Below are positions 32,453 through 41,724 of a stretch of DNA of 64,000 nucleotides, in pieces. Source of the stretch: Bacillota bacterium (GTDB lineage: Bacteria > Bacillota > Clostridia > Lachnospirales > Lachnospiraceae); contig JAEWYQ010000037.1 of NCBI GenBank assembly GCA_023395555.1, positions 1 to 64,000 of the forward strand. The letters are read 5' to 3'. The notes under the pieces were generated by a model. The model was not told the DNA's origin. It did not search any database and was given only the letters and a program-made list of their open reading frames with translations. The position numbers and the translations under genes were made by a program. Each line of letters opens with the position of its first letter. Positions within the stretch are counted from its first letter, which is position 1.

Positions 32453-34102
32453 ATGATCTCTGAGCGTAATAGACAGATTATTGACAGGCTGAAAAAATCA
32501 GACTTAACCAATTACGACAACCTCTTTTTGATATTCCAGACCGCCAGGAACATTCTTGATGTCGATGGGGATATCGAGGAGGCTATGAAGGTTGCGGAGA
32601 ATGTGAAGAGGATATCGCAATCACTTGTCGTCAGAGGAACGCAGTTTTTTGATTTATATAATAAATGCTTATTACTCCGAGCTCCTTATTTCTTTGATGA
32701 TTATCTGTTGTATATCGAGAAAGACCGTGATTTAAAATCAATGTTTTATCTTCCCAGGAGAAAACAGTTTTTGAAGTTGGGAATTATTCAGGCATTGCAG
32801 GAACTTGAAACAGGAGATTTGGAACTGTTGAGTTTATCACTTCCCCCAGGTACCGGAAAAACGACTTTGGGAGAGTTTTTCATCTCATGGGTAGTTGGCA
32901 GACATCCAGAGAATTACAACCTATTTGTAAGCCATTCTGGTGATATTACAAGAATGTTTTATGATGCTGTCAACAATATTACATCAAGCGATGAGTACTT
33001 GTGGCATGATGTGTTTCCGGGTGTACAGAAGGAATCTGAAAATGCCAAGATAGAGCAGATAAACTTTGGAAAATTCAAACCATTTAAGAGCGTTCAGTGT
33101 ACTTCAGTCGGATCAAAAAATGCCGGTAAGGTTCGTTGTAATGGATATTTATACTGTGACGACTTGATAGGTGGTATCGAAGAGGCGTTGTCAAAGCTGA
33201 GACTTGACAAGTTATGGACTACATATGCGGTTGATCTAAGGCAACGAAAAAAGGATGGGTGCAAAGAAATACATGTGGCAACCCGTTGGTCGGTACATGA
33301 TGTAATAGGCAGATTACAAGTCAAATTTGGAGGTTCTAATAAAGCAAAGTTTATAGCAATTCCAGATATCGACCCGGAGACCTATAAATCCAATTTTGAT
33401 TATGAGTATGGAGTTGGGTTCTCCGAAGAGTATTTTCGAGATCAGGAAGATACCATGGATGATATTTCGTATAAGTGTCTATACAAAAGTGAACCTCTAG
33501 AACGAGAAGGATTACTATACACCGAAGAAGTACTCAGGCGATATCTCGAATTGCCATTACGTGAACCGGATGCAATCATTGGAATTTGTGATACTAAAAA
33601 TGAAGGTACAGATTTTATGTTTTTACCAGCAATATATCAATACGGCGAAGATTTTTATTGTGTGGATTGCGTATGTGATGACAGTGCCGATTTTGGAGTT
33701 CAAGAAGAAAATTGCGCCAATATTATTGTTAGAAACAATATGCAGCAGTGCCAATTTGAATCTAACAACGGCGGCAGTAGAGTGGCATACAACGTTAACA
33801 TGTTGGTCGAAAAAAAGCATGGTCGGTGCAACATCACTTCCAAGGTTACTACTGAAAATAAGCAAACTAAAATTATTGTTAATGCGGATTGGGTTAAGAA
33901 ACATGTACTTTTTAAAGATAAGCACATGTACACACCAAAAAGTCAGTATGGGATCATGATGGGCTTCCTGCTTAGTTACTCGGTCAAAGGTAAGAATCCA
34001 ACAGATGATGTACCAGACGGATTTGCTCAGTTAGCGTTGTATGTTACAAATCCGACAACTGTTAAAGTAACGGTTACAGATCGTAGAAGTTTAGGGATAT
34101 AG
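32453..34102 (+). CDS. terL: phage terminase large subunit
   Basis: A 549-residue packaging motor. The ATPase domain has Walker A LPPGTGKTT near residue 131 and a Walker B-like LYCDDLIGG near residue 235. The C-terminal RNase H-like nuclease begins with GICDTKNEG (about 380), with further acidic residues downstream. TerL translocates DNA into the prohead using ATP and cuts the concatemer. The start overlaps a hairpin tail and lacks a clear ribosome-binding site, so expression may be regulated. Confidence 0.92.
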   Translation: MISERNRQIIDRLKKSDLTNYDNLFLIFQTARNILDVDGDIEEAMKVAENVKRISQSLVVRGTQFFDLYNKCLLLRAPYFFDDYLLYIEKDRDLKSMFYLPRRKQFLKLGIIQALQELETGDLELLSLSLPPGTGKTTLGEFFISWVVGRHPENYNLFVSHSGDITRMFYDAVNNITSSDEYLWHDVFPGVQKESENAKIEQINFGKFKPFKSVQCTSVGSKNAGKVRCNGYLYCDDLIGGIEEALSKLRLDKLWTTYAVDLRQRKKDGCKEIHVATRWSVHDVIGRLQVKFGGSNKAKFIAIPDIDPETYKSNFDYEYGVGFSEEYFRDQEDTMDDISYKCLYKSEPLEREGLLYTEEVLRRYLELPLREPDAIIGICDTKNEGTDFMFLPAIYQYGEDFYCVDCVCDDSADFGVQEENCANIIVRNNMQQCQFESNNGGSRVAYNVNMLVEKKHGRCNITSKVTTENKQTKIIVNADWVKKHVLFKDKHMYTPKSQYGIMMGFLLSYSVKGKNPTDDVPDGFAQLALYVTNPTTVKVTVTDRRSLGI

Positions 34103-34114
34103 GGAGGGATTATC

Positions 34115-34561
34115 GTGACCAAGGAAATTTTGGCGAATTATACATACATGGAACAAGCCATAATCGCTACAAAAAAAGAGATCGAAAAATTAGAAAAACA
34201 TCCCCCGATAGTGGAGTATGGGAAAGTTTATGGCTCTTCCAGGAGTTTTCCGTATACTGCCCGTAGTTTTAAAGTTTCCGGGTACAACGGAACAAATGCG
34301 GATAAATGGAATGAGCGAATAAAAGCCCTTGAGTTAAAACTCAAAAAGCAGATATCTGAACTGGAAGAATCAAAGCTTCAAATTGAGGAATTTATCGCTG
34401 ACATGCCGAAAGAAAAGGTGTTGGAGCAACTTATCTTTAGGTATATCTATGTTGAAGGCATGAATCAAATTGAGGTCGCAATGAAGTTGCATATGGATCA
34501 AAGCAATGTTTCAAGAAAGATCACTGATTATTTAAGACAATATAATGAAAGTTGCATATAA
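34115..34561 (+). CDS. ArpU/sigma-like late transcription regulator
   Basis: A 148-residue protein. The N-terminal half is coiled coil. The C-terminal MPKEKVLEQLIFRYIYVEGMNQIEVAMKLHMDQSNVSRKITDYL is a sigma-region-4-like helix-turn-helix (residues about 100-142). Such proteins in Firmicutes phages activate late operons. The GTG follows AGGGAGGG and lies 12 bases after terL. Confidence 0.7.
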   Translation: MTKEILANYTYMEQAIIATKKEIEKLEKHPPIVEYGKVYGSSRSFPYTARSFKVSGYNGTNADKWNERIKALELKLKKQISELEESKLQIEEFIADMPKEKVLEQLIFRYIYVEGMNQIEVAMKLHMDQSNVSRKITDYLRQYNESCI

Positions 34562-34602
34562 TTCATAGCAATTTAAGATATCATTAGAATGAGAAAAGTG
34601 TA

Positions 34603-34677
34603 CATGGATAGCTTGACGGAGCGAAAAGCGGATGCCTACCGCCTGCCATGTAATATCTCAAGCTAGGCGATTACATA
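34603..34677 (+). ncRNA. possible pseudoknot RNA upstream of an endonuclease gene
   Basis: ACATGG (34603) can pair with CCATGT (34647), and TAGCTTGA (34610) with TCAAGCTA (34659). The order is A-B-A'-B', which is a pseudoknot. GCGG/CCGC forms an internal hairpin. An alternative stem, ATGTAAT/ATTACAT (34649/34671), would compete with the first, so it may switch. It ends 17 bases before the next ATG. Confidence 0.5.
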
Positions 34678-34693
34678 AAGGCGGTGTAATAAT

Positions 34694-35392
34694 ATGAGTA
34701 CATCTTTGGAAATGGCAAGAAGGGACGGAGTAAGAATATCAAGGCACGGAGAATATCTTACTTTTATCAAGTATCATCCTATATGTCGAAACTGTGGCAA
34801 TGAATGCAATGTAACCGCATATATCAGCGGAAATGAATATACATGCGCTCAATGTAACAATGCACAAAAGTTTTTTCAAAAAGAAGAACGGCAAAATAGA
34901 ATGATGGATAGAGCGGTTAAGAAAATACGTTCATTCAATATTCATAAATCTGTTTTACAGGAATATGAGCAATGCATCGAGGTTATTAAGAAGAAGCTCA
35001 AATCCGGCATGAAATTAGACAGCAAAGAAGAAGCAATGGTTGCTATTCAGTTGGAGAAAGATGGAATATCATACGAAACCCAAGTCAGTATTGCTGATCA
35101 TAAAGTTGATTTCATCTTGCGTGACTTGCGAATGATCATTGAAGTCGATGGAGGGTTATATCACGTTGATGAAGAAAGAGATCAAGTAATTGACGAACGA
35201 ATTACGGAAGAACTTGGTTCTGACTGGGAAATTATCAGGATAAGCGATGATTACGTGAATGATTACATAACCGCAATTGGAAGCGCAATTCTTAGGATTT
35301 ATGAAATTTGCGAGTCGGAAGATCAACTGTTTGATAAATCAATGATACCAGAAATTATACTTAAGGAATTTTACGGTCCTATTTTTGATTAG
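34694..35392 (+). CDS. PD-(D/E)XK/Vsr-like endonuclease with zinc ribbon
   Basis: A 232-residue protein. An N-terminal zinc ribbon (CRNCGNEC...CAQC, about 30-58) and a helical middle are followed by a DUF559/Vsr-like nuclease core: EAMVAIQLEKDGISYETQVSIADHKVDFILRDLRMIIEVDGGLYH (about 115-160) with the D...ExD pattern. It resembles free-standing mobile endonucleases that sit beside phage late genes. A strong terminator follows. Confidence 0.65.
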   Translation: MSTSLEMARRDGVRISRHGEYLTFIKYHPICRNCGNECNVTAYISGNEYTCAQCNNAQKFFQKEERQNRMMDRAVKKIRSFNIHKSVLQEYEQCIEVIKKKLKSGMKLDSKEEAMVAIQLEKDGISYETQVSIADHKVDFILRDLRMIIEVDGGLYHVDEERDQVIDERITEELGSDWEIIRISDDYVNDYITAIGSAILRIYEICESEDQLFDKSMIPEIILKEFYGPIFD

Positions 35393-35445
35393 TAATTTAT
35401 AGCTACACACAATTAAGCCCTCATTCTTACCTCCTCATATATGTT

Positions 35446-35485
35446 GACCGCCTGCTTCCCTCCCCTTAGCAGGCGGTCATTTTTG
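35446..35485 (+). terminator. strong intrinsic terminator
   Basis: GACCGCCTGCT pairs with AGCAGGCGGTC over a 12-base loop and is followed by ATTTTTG. It separates the endonuclease from the head genes, so the portal operon needs its own promoter or antitermination. Confidence 0.88.
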
Positions 35486-35564
35486 CGTGTTGGAACATTA
35501 ACTATCCGGTATCGGATTGGTTGATGTTCTTTTATTATGCTCATTTCGGAAAGTTGGTGATACC

Positions 35565-37022
35565 ATGCGATTTACAGGACGAAAACAGATTTTCTCGGAC
35601 CATACAGAGGTTACAAGGGATAACATCCTCGAAATTCTTAGCGAATCCATAGCGATCCACATGGAGAACATTAATGACATGCAATATCTTCAGGATTATG
35701 CAAAAGGAGATCAGCCTATCTGGAACAGGGAAAAGCCAATTCGTGATGATATCAATATTAAAGCTGTGTTTAATAGGGCGGCACAGATTGTAGATTTCAA
35801 GCTGAAATATGAATTCGGTTCTCCCATAACCTTTGTCCAACGATCAAGGGAGGATGGCACCGCCGCAGACATCAACGACAAAGGCGTGGCCAAGCTTAAT
35901 GAAATGCTAAATTACGCCAAGAAGCCTTCGGTTGATTTGCAGATAGCAAAAAACTTCAAGACTTGCGGTGTAGGATATCGGTTGATTGAACCGAGTACAA
36001 GCCAATTGTCATTGTTCAAATTAGCATCCCTTAATCCAATGACCAGTTTAATGGTATATACCAATAATGCTTACCGTGATCCGTTGCTTGGAGTTACATA
36101 TTTCCAGAATCGTAAAGGAGAGGTTCGGTACACATGCTACTCGTTAGATACCATTTACATGGTTGCATCTGGATTGCTTGGGTCGGGTTTTAAGGCTCCA
36201 ATCGAAACATATCCAAATGTGATTGGCCAGATACCAATTATTGAGTATGTTAACGATTATGATCGCATGTCAGCATTCGAGAAGGTTATGTCCTTGATAG
36301 ATTCGCTGAACACAACCAATTCCGACAGGATGAATGATATTGCTCAACATGTTCAGAGTATTTTATGGATGAATAACTGTGAGTTGGAAGACGGACAAGG
36401 AGTAAAATCAAACGGAGTGATTCAGACAAAATCACCGCAGGGGGTTCAAGCAAATATCCAATTTCTCGAAAATGTTCTAAACCAATCGGAGGTTCAGACC
36501 CTGGTTGATTATATAAATGATCAAATAGATATAATTGCTAATGTTCCGGGGCGGCAGGAAACAGGTGGAGGGAGTACCGGATCTGCCATGAACTTGTCGA
36601 ACGGTTGGCAGGCGGCTGAGACGGATGCAAAGGGTTCAGAAATCATCTTCTCCGAAGGTGAGCAACGAATGCTTGATGTTATCGCCGGTATTATCCAGAA
36701 CAGCCAAAATGTACCGGAGGAGCTGCTATCGCTAAAAATGTCCGATGTAGAGCCAAAGTTCTCTCGGAACAAGACATATGATCTGGCAACCAAGTGCAGT
36801 TCACTTGTGGCATTGCTTAACGCCGGTGTGGATGGTTTGACAGCTTTTACAGTTGTTTCTCTTTTTACGGATCCGCAATTAGCCTGGGCCAATAGTGCAA
36901 GTACCGTTGAGGAAATAAGGCGATCAAGGCGGCAGGTCACACAGGGTGATGTACAAAATATTATTCGCAACAATACAACGCAGCAACCCTCCAAGGTATC
37001 AAACGTGGATGAGGGCATCTAA
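35565..37022 (+). CDS. phage portal protein (SPP1 gp6-like)
   Basis: A 485-residue portal of the SPP1/phi29-like family. It forms the dodecameric ring at the head vertex through which DNA passes. Visible features are the DYAKGDQPIWNREKP N-terminal segment, the NRAAQIVDFKLKYEFGSP helix, the central beta wing and the DRMNDIAQHVQSILW stem region, with NLSNGWQAAETDAKGSE late in the protein. The ATG is used because the upstream TTG extension lacks a ribosome-binding site. Confidence 0.88.
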   Translation: MRFTGRKQIFSDHTEVTRDNILEILSESIAIHMENINDMQYLQDYAKGDQPIWNREKPIRDDINIKAVFNRAAQIVDFKLKYEFGSPITFVQRSREDGTAADINDKGVAKLNEMLNYAKKPSVDLQIAKNFKTCGVGYRLIEPSTSQLSLFKLASLNPMTSLMVYTNNAYRDPLLGVTYFQNRKGEVRYTCYSLDTIYMVASGLLGSGFKAPIETYPNVIGQIPIIEYVNDYDRMSAFEKVMSLIDSLNTTNSDRMNDIAQHVQSILWMNNCELEDGQGVKSNGVIQTKSPQGVQANIQFLENVLNQSEVQTLVDYINDQIDIIANVPGRQETGGGSTGSAMNLSNGWQAAETDAKGSEIIFSEGEQRMLDVIAGIIQNSQNVPEELLSLKMSDVEPKFSRNKTYDLATKCSSLVALLNAGVDGLTAFTVVSLFTDPQLAWANSASTVEEIRRSRRQVTQGDVQNIIRNNTTQQPSKVSNVDEGI

Positions 37023-37194
37023 AGAATCGAATAAAGTTAATTTAGGGTCGGATTTTGCACCGGCTCTTTTTATATGTCCAGAGAAGGACGTTAATCCCGC
37101 ATGGCTCATTAAACAACTTCGGAGATGAAGTATAAAAGCGCAAATTTATCGGTCAGAGAAGATCGTAACCAAACGCAGAAAGAGAGGAATTTAT

Positions 37195-37767
37195 ATGGCA
37201 GATATCAAAACATTGTTGGGTGATGCATATCAGGAAGGCATGACGTTGGACGAGGTCAATGAAGCATTGGCAGCAAAAGATTTTGTGGACAGGAGCGTAT
37301 TGAATGAGTATGTTCCCAAGTCCACGGCCGACAAGTATGCAACCGAAGCGGCTGAGTATAAGAAGAAGCTAAGAGCGACCTTAACCGAGGCTGAGCAAGC
37401 AGCACAGGCTGAAAAGGAAAAGCAGGATGCGAAGGACGCAAGATTGCAACAGTTAGAACGAACAGTATCGATTTCTTCATTGAAGGACAAGTATATTGAT
37501 CTGAAATATGACAGCGATACTGCTAACAAAATCGCAGAAGCAACCTTTGACGGTGATATGGACACTGTTTTTGATCTACAGAAAAAGTTCCTCGACAATC
37601 AGCAGAAGTCGATCCGGGCCGAGATTATGAAGAACACTCCCGGGGCATCTTCTGGCAACCAGGTAGAAATTGATTTTACAAAACAAATACAGGAAGCACA
37701 AGCAGCAGGGGATTTCCTTACAGTGTCCGCATTGTTGCGGCAGCAAGCAGCTTCCAACAAAAAATAG
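37195..37767 (+). CDS. capsid scaffolding protein
   Basis: A 190-residue acidic helical protein with a coiled-coil core (YKKKLRATLTEAEQAAQAEKEKQDAKDARLQQLERT), typical of gp20/DUF4355-type scaffolds lying directly before the capsid gene. It would direct prohead assembly and then leave. Twelve bases separate it from the capsid gene. Confidence 0.75.
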   Translation: MADIKTLLGDAYQEGMTLDEVNEALAAKDFVDRSVLNEYVPKSTADKYATEAAEYKKKLRATLTEAEQAAQAEKEKQDAKDARLQQLERTVSISSLKDKYIDLKYDSDTANKIAEATFDGDMDTVFDLQKKFLDNQQKSIRAEIMKNTPGASSGNQVEIDFTKQIQEAQAAGDFLTVSALLRQQAASNKK

Positions 37768-37779
37768 GAGGATTAAACT

Positions 37780-38808
37780 ATGCCAGACGCAATTGCTATG
37801 AGTTTTGCGGCACCCAACTATTCAGGGATGCTTTTCAACAAAGGAAATACAAAGACACCGTTTTCCGTTATGATTGGCGGAAAACCGAAGTTTACAAACC
37901 ATGTTGAGTTCACTACCGGTCAATATTATACAACTGGCGGTGGCTCTCAGCCGGCCGTTTCCGAGGCCGCATCTTTGGTAGCACCGGAATCGACATTTAT
38001 CACTCGTTCACAAATGACAAACGTAACACAGATCTTCCATGAATCCGTTGGCGTGTCTTACGGGAAGGAATCCAACATGGGTACTATGTCCGGTATCAAT
38101 ATCGCTGGACAGCAAGCAAACCCAGTCGATGAACTTGACTTCCAGGTGGTTGCACGGATGCAAAAAATTGCGGCAGACATTGAGTACACGTTTTTAAGAG
38201 GTACATATAATAAGGCCACTACCGATGCGGAGGTTAACAAGACTAGAGGCTTAATCACGGCAATAACAACCAACGTTGAAACTATGGGCAGCAAGCCCAT
38301 GACATATTGGGCGGTGGCTAGACTCATGAAGGCGATCCATGATGGAAATGCACCTACCGATAATCTTGTACTTGGCGTTGATGCAACCACGCTGCTACAG
38401 CTGAACTTTGATGCACAGGCAAATAAGCTCACAATCGTTCCTAATGCGAGAGATATCAATGGTATTGCTGTTGATATGGTTATCACTCCACTGGGGGCAG
38501 TTTATGTAAGGTTGCTGGAGTATATGCCGGCGGGAACGGCCATTTTGTTTGACCCTTCCCTCATGGCTCCAGTATATCAGCCTACACCCGGCAAGGGCAA
38601 CTTCTTCCTTGAGGAGCTTGCTAAAACCGGTGCTGGTAAAAAATATCAAATCTTCGGACAGGTTGGGCTTGATCATGGTCCTGAGTGGTTTTCCGCTAAG
38701 TTCACGGGAATTTCTACAGAGCTTCCGACTGAAAATCCTTCTCAAGCTGTTATGATTGTCAATAAGGAAGCCAACCCTGTACCCACTAAGGCAGTAACGG
38801 GGGAATAG
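37780..38808 (+). CDS. major capsid protein
   Basis: A 342-residue protein between scaffold and connector genes. The sequence resembles the SU10/DUF5309-type HK97-fold capsids: NKGNTKTPFSVMIGG near the N terminus, YTFLRGTYNKATTDAEVNKTRGLI (E-loop/spine region, about 130-155) and a beta-rich C-terminal P/A domain with GKKYQIFGQVGLDHGPEWF. AGGAGG precedes the ATG. Confidence 0.82.
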   Translation: MPDAIAMSFAAPNYSGMLFNKGNTKTPFSVMIGGKPKFTNHVEFTTGQYYTTGGGSQPAVSEAASLVAPESTFITRSQMTNVTQIFHESVGVSYGKESNMGTMSGINIAGQQANPVDELDFQVVARMQKIAADIEYTFLRGTYNKATTDAEVNKTRGLITAITTNVETMGSKPMTYWAVARLMKAIHDGNAPTDNLVLGVDATTLLQLNFDAQANKLTIVPNARDINGIAVDMVITPLGAVYVRLLEYMPAGTAILFDPSLMAPVYQPTPGKGNFFLEELAKTGAGKKYQIFGQVGLDHGPEWFSAKFTGISTELPTENPSQAVMIVNKEANPVPTKAVTGE

Positions 38809-38822
38809 AGGGCTATAGCTCA

Positions 38823-39023
38823 ATGAGCGCAGGCTTAGAGATTATGGAGACTGGCGAATCTGATGCGGGTTCGCCAGTAACTAAATATACCGCAAGTGAC
38901 CTTATATCCATGACGGTGGTACAAATCAAGGCATTGGCGGCTGGGCTTAGCTATAGCATTACAAAGACGCTCAAAGCAGATATAATTGCTGAATTTTTAG
39001 CTCAGCAGAATGACACGGAATAA
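38823..39023 (+). CDS. small head-associated protein with SAP/Rho-N-like helix pair
   Basis: A 66-residue protein whose second half (YTASDLISMTVVQIKALAAGLSYSITKTLKADIIAEFL) resembles a small SAP/HeH-type fold often found after phage capsid genes. Role unproven. Confidence 0.55.
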   Translation: MSAGLEIMETGESDAGSPVTKYTASDLISMTVVQIKALAAGLSYSITKTLKADIIAEFLAQQNDTE

Positions 39024-39041
39024 TCCAAGGAGGTAATAGGG

Positions 39042-39413
39042 ATGGCGGCAATAACTCTGGATAATCTAAAAACATATTTGAATAACGATGCTTCCGAGGA
39101 TTCCATGCTATCCCTTTTACTGGTGCAGGCGGAAAACAAGGTGTTGAATAAGCGGTACCCATTCGGGTATACGGCGGAGCAGAAAAATGCGGCACTGGAT
39201 AAGTACTCCGATATCGTTTTGGACATTACCATATACCTCTACAATAAGCGTGGAGCTGAAGGACAGACAAGCCATTCAGTTAATGGAATTAGCCGTGGCT
39301 ATGAAAAAGCTGGGATTCCGGATAGCTTCGTTGTGGATATTGTTCCGGTGGCTAAGACACGGGGATTTGCCTCTTCTTCCGAGGAAATTACTGAGGGCGG
39401 TGATAACCCATGA
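39042..39413 (+). CDS. head-tail connector (gp6/adaptor-like)
   Basis: A 123-residue helical protein with the adaptor layout: ITLDNLKTYLNNDASEDSMLSLLLVQAENKVLNKRYPFG, YSDIVLDITIYLYNKRGAEGQTSHSVNGISRGYE. Such proteins bind under the portal. The 3' end overlaps the next gene by four bases. Confidence 0.75.
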   Translation: MAAITLDNLKTYLNNDASEDSMLSLLLVQAENKVLNKRYPFGYTAEQKNAALDKYSDIVLDITIYLYNKRGAEGQTSHSVNGISRGYEKAGIPDSFVVDIVPVAKTRGFASSSEEITEGGDNP

Positions 39414-39802
39414 GAGATTTGGAAATCAATAAAGTTCAAATTTTTTATGCGCTCTATCAGGGCAAAGTTCCGGTTGTAGATTCCGAAGGCAATGAAACAG
39501 GAGAGTATACCAGCGGATATACCTCTCCGATGCCGACCCGGCTAAGGGTATCGCCCAATAAAGGCTCCGTTGATAGTAATACTTTTGGACTAACACTGGA
39601 TTACGATAGCACGATGGTAACGACCGGGGAGCTTCCGATAGATGAATTCAGCATATTATGGATCGGTGCCGTGCCGGAGACAGTAAGCGGTACGTATCCC
39701 ATAGGTGATGACGGGAATCAGATTACCGGGCATACTCATACGGTTGTTAGAGTGGCGAAGGATATCGGTGTGGTTCAGTATGCTATAAAGAAGGTGAATT
39801 GA
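39410..39802 (+). CDS. head-closure/neck protein
   Basis: A 130-residue beta-rich protein in the position of SPP1 gp16-type stoppers. It contains TPMPTRLRVSPNKGSVDSNTFG-like and HTHTVVRVAKDIGVVQYAIKKVN segments. The ATGA overlap with the adaptor gene indicates coupling. The call rests mostly on order. Confidence 0.6.
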   Translation: MRDLEINKVQIFYALYQGKVPVVDSEGNETGEYTSGYTSPMPTRLRVSPNKGSVDSNTFGLTLDYDSTMVTTGELPIDEFSILWIGAVPETVSGTYPIGDDGNQITGHTHTVVRVAKDIGVVQYAIKKVN

Positions 39803-40017
39803 TGATGATTGAGATTCCGAAATTTGAGCAAGGCGGATTTCCAACGCCTGGGAACTTATTTATGTGTTATGGCGACGGTGAGCCAGAAATGATCGGCTCT
39901 TTAAACGGAATGAAGTATCACGGGAATAGTGAGCAAATTATAGAAGCAGTTTCTTTGGCTTTTCAAAAGGCATTTGATGAAAAAATCAAAGAAAATCCGA
40001 ATTTTAAAATTGACTAG
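39799..40017 (+). CDS. small hypothetical phage protein in the neck operon
   Basis: A 72-residue protein starting within the previous stop (ATGATG). It contains GNLFMCYGDGEPEMIGSLNGMKYHGNSEQIIEA. Not recognised. Confidence 0.5.
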   Translation: MMMIEIPKFEQGGFPTPGNLFMCYGDGEPEMIGSLNGMKYHGNSEQIIEAVSLAFQKAFDEKIKENPNFKID

Positions 40018-40043
40018 TTTTGCAGACCTAAGGAGTTGAGGTA

Positions 40044-40586
40044 GTGACTAAGAAAATATCCTTCGGCTTATCCGTATCCGATTTAAACTCTGCAATCAAG
40101 GAACTCAGGCAGTATCAAGCAGACTTAAACATCAAATGTCAGAAATTTACCGAACGATTGGCAGACCTCGGACTTGAAACAGCCAAGGCAATCATGAAGG
40201 AACATATCTATTCCGGCGAAACAATCGGAAGCCTACGGATTGAAACAGATGAAATCGGATCAGTTACGAAATTGCGAATTGTAGTTGAGTCAGAAGCGAT
40301 TTTGTTTTTGGAATTTGGTGCTGGTGTTAAATATAGCGGTACCGTTAATCCAAAGGCCTCTGAAATGGGATATGGACCCGGTACTTATCCGGGAGCCGGA
40401 CATTGGAACGATCCGAACGGATGGTGGTTCCCTACAGACGACCCTAGGCTTATTCGATATACCGACAGTTCCGGTCAGGGATGGGGGCACTCCTACGGCA
40501 TTGAGGCCGCCATGCCTATGTATAATGCAAGCGTTGAAATGATGCGGAATGTCCGAAAGATTGCAAAAGAAGTTTTTCACACTTAA
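40044..40586 (+). CDS. HK97 gp10-like neck/tail-completion protein
   Basis: A 180-residue protein of the HK97-gp10 type: an N-terminal helix (DLNSAIKELRQYQADLNIKCQKFTERLADLGLETAKAIM) then LFLEFGAGVKY, the family signature, then YPGAGHWNDPNGWWFPTDD. It joins head and tail. A GTG start with AAGGAG upstream. Confidence 0.78.
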   Translation: MTKKISFGLSVSDLNSAIKELRQYQADLNIKCQKFTERLADLGLETAKAIMKEHIYSGETIGSLRIETDEIGSVTKLRIVVESEAILFLEFGAGVKYSGTVNPKASEMGYGPGTYPGAGHWNDPNGWWFPTDDPRLIRYTDSSGQGWGHSYGIEAAMPMYNASVEMMRNVRKIAKEVFHT

Positions 40587-40636
40587 ATGAGTAATGTATG
40601 TCGGGGTATGCTCCCGGCGCTCTTTAAGAATTGTTT

Positions 40637-40659
40637 GGGCGTGGCAAAATGCCATGCCC
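40637..40659 (+). terminator. hairpin before the intercalated HNH gene
   Basis: GGGCGTGGCA pairs with TGCCATGCCC over AAA, followed by TTTCT. It would insulate the HNH gene from late transcription or process the mRNA. Confidence 0.6.
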
Positions 40660-40685
40660 TTTCTATTTCAAAAGGAGCAAAAATA

Positions 40686-41324
40686 ATGTATGAAACTGAC
40701 AGAATTAAAAAAGATGATAAATTTGGCAGATTAACGTACGCGGGTGAAAGCATAATCAAGGGCAAAAGAAGATATGGATTATTCCAATGTAAGTGCGGAA
40801 ATGAAAAATACATTAGAATTGACGGAGTTTTAAGCGGTTCCATTAATTCATGTGGCTGTATTTATGAAGAAAGAAAAAACAAGGTTGGCTTATCTTCTTG
40901 TGATTATGAAAAATTATTCAATGTCTGGCAAAATATGATTAAGCGTTGCTACAACAAATCTTCCGACCGCTATTACACCTACGGAGCGAGAGGCATTAGG
41001 GTATGCGATGAATGGAAAAATGATTTTCACACATTCGCAGAGTGGGCTGTCAGCAACGGATGGGGAGCATCATTGAGCATTGAACGCAAAAATCTTGACA
41101 TCGGATATTGCCCTGAAAACTGTACTTTTATTACCATGAAAGAACAGGCCAGAAACAAAACAAACAACATTAGAATTATTTTCAATGGTGTTGATAAGTG
41201 CATTGCTGAATGGTGTGAAGATTTAGGTTTACTTGACAAAACAATATATATGAGGTACACAAGAGGAATAAGAGAGCCAGAAGTATTATTTTACAATGGT
41301 GATCTTAGGGGCTTAAGAAGGTGA
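40686..41324 (+). CDS. HNH endonuclease inserted in the tail operon
   Basis: A 212-residue free-standing homing-type endonuclease. An N-terminal zinc-binding module (FGRLTYAG...FQCKCGNEKYIRIDGVLSGSINSCGC) is followed by LFNVWQNMIKRCYNKSSDRYYTYGARGIRVCDEWKNDFHTFAEWAVSNG and SIERKNLDIGYCPENCTFIT, the pattern of phage HNH enzymes. The ATG at AAAGGAG is used. It interrupts the usual gp10-tail terminator order and carries its own upstream hairpin. Confidence 0.85.
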   Translation: MYETDRIKKDDKFGRLTYAGESIIKGKRRYGLFQCKCGNEKYIRIDGVLSGSINSCGCIYEERKNKVGLSSCDYEKLFNVWQNMIKRCYNKSSDRYYTYGARGIRVCDEWKNDFHTFAEWAVSNGWGASLSIERKNLDIGYCPENCTFITMKEQARNKTNNIRIIFNGVDKCIAEWCEDLGLLDKTIYMRYTRGIREPEVLFYNGDLRGLRR

Positions 41325-41325
41325 G

Positions 41326-41724
41326 GTGGTTAAAATTATCGACAAAAGCAATTACCTTTTTACTCAAATCAAAAACCTATATACCACCACTCAGCTCAAG
41401 GAAGCGAGCCAAACGTTCCAGGATACGCCTCCGGGATTTCCAGCAATGTTTTTCAATGTAATAGGAAATGAAACGACAGCAAATGACCTATCTAACTCCG
41501 AGAACGCTGTGAACACAACCGTGGAGATAACCTTTTATGCGACCGGAGCAACACGGCTTTCCACTTGTAAATCACTTATGACTACCGCAGACGATAAGAT
41601 GCGTTCCATGGGATTTCGGCGAGTGTTTGGGCCCCAGCAAATAACCAATGTGGCTGACACAACCATATGCCGATTGATTGCGAGATATAACCGGATTATC
41701 GGCTCGGATGATGTTTTGGCTTAA
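41326..41724 (+). CDS. tail terminator (tail completion) protein
   Basis: A 132-residue protein of the minor-capsid/tail-terminator position. It has the alpha/beta features LFTQIKNLYTTTQLKEASQ and TTVEITFYATGATRLSTCKSLMTTADDKMRSMGFRR. It caps the tail tube end that joins the head. A GTG start two bases after the HNH stop. Assignment is by order and pattern. Confidence 0.65.
   Translation: MVKIIDKSNYLFTQIKNLYTTTQLKEASQTFQDTPPGFPAMFFNVIGNETTANDLSNSENAVNTTVEITFYATGATRLSTCKSLMTTADDKMRSMGFRRVFGPQQITNVADTTICRLIARYNRIIGSDDVLA

Noticed and set aside
37023..37194. A 60-codon ORF overlapping the portal 3' end
   Set aside because: No ribosome-binding site, and it overlaps the portal frame. The gap holds only a weak terminator-like stem near 37046-37073.
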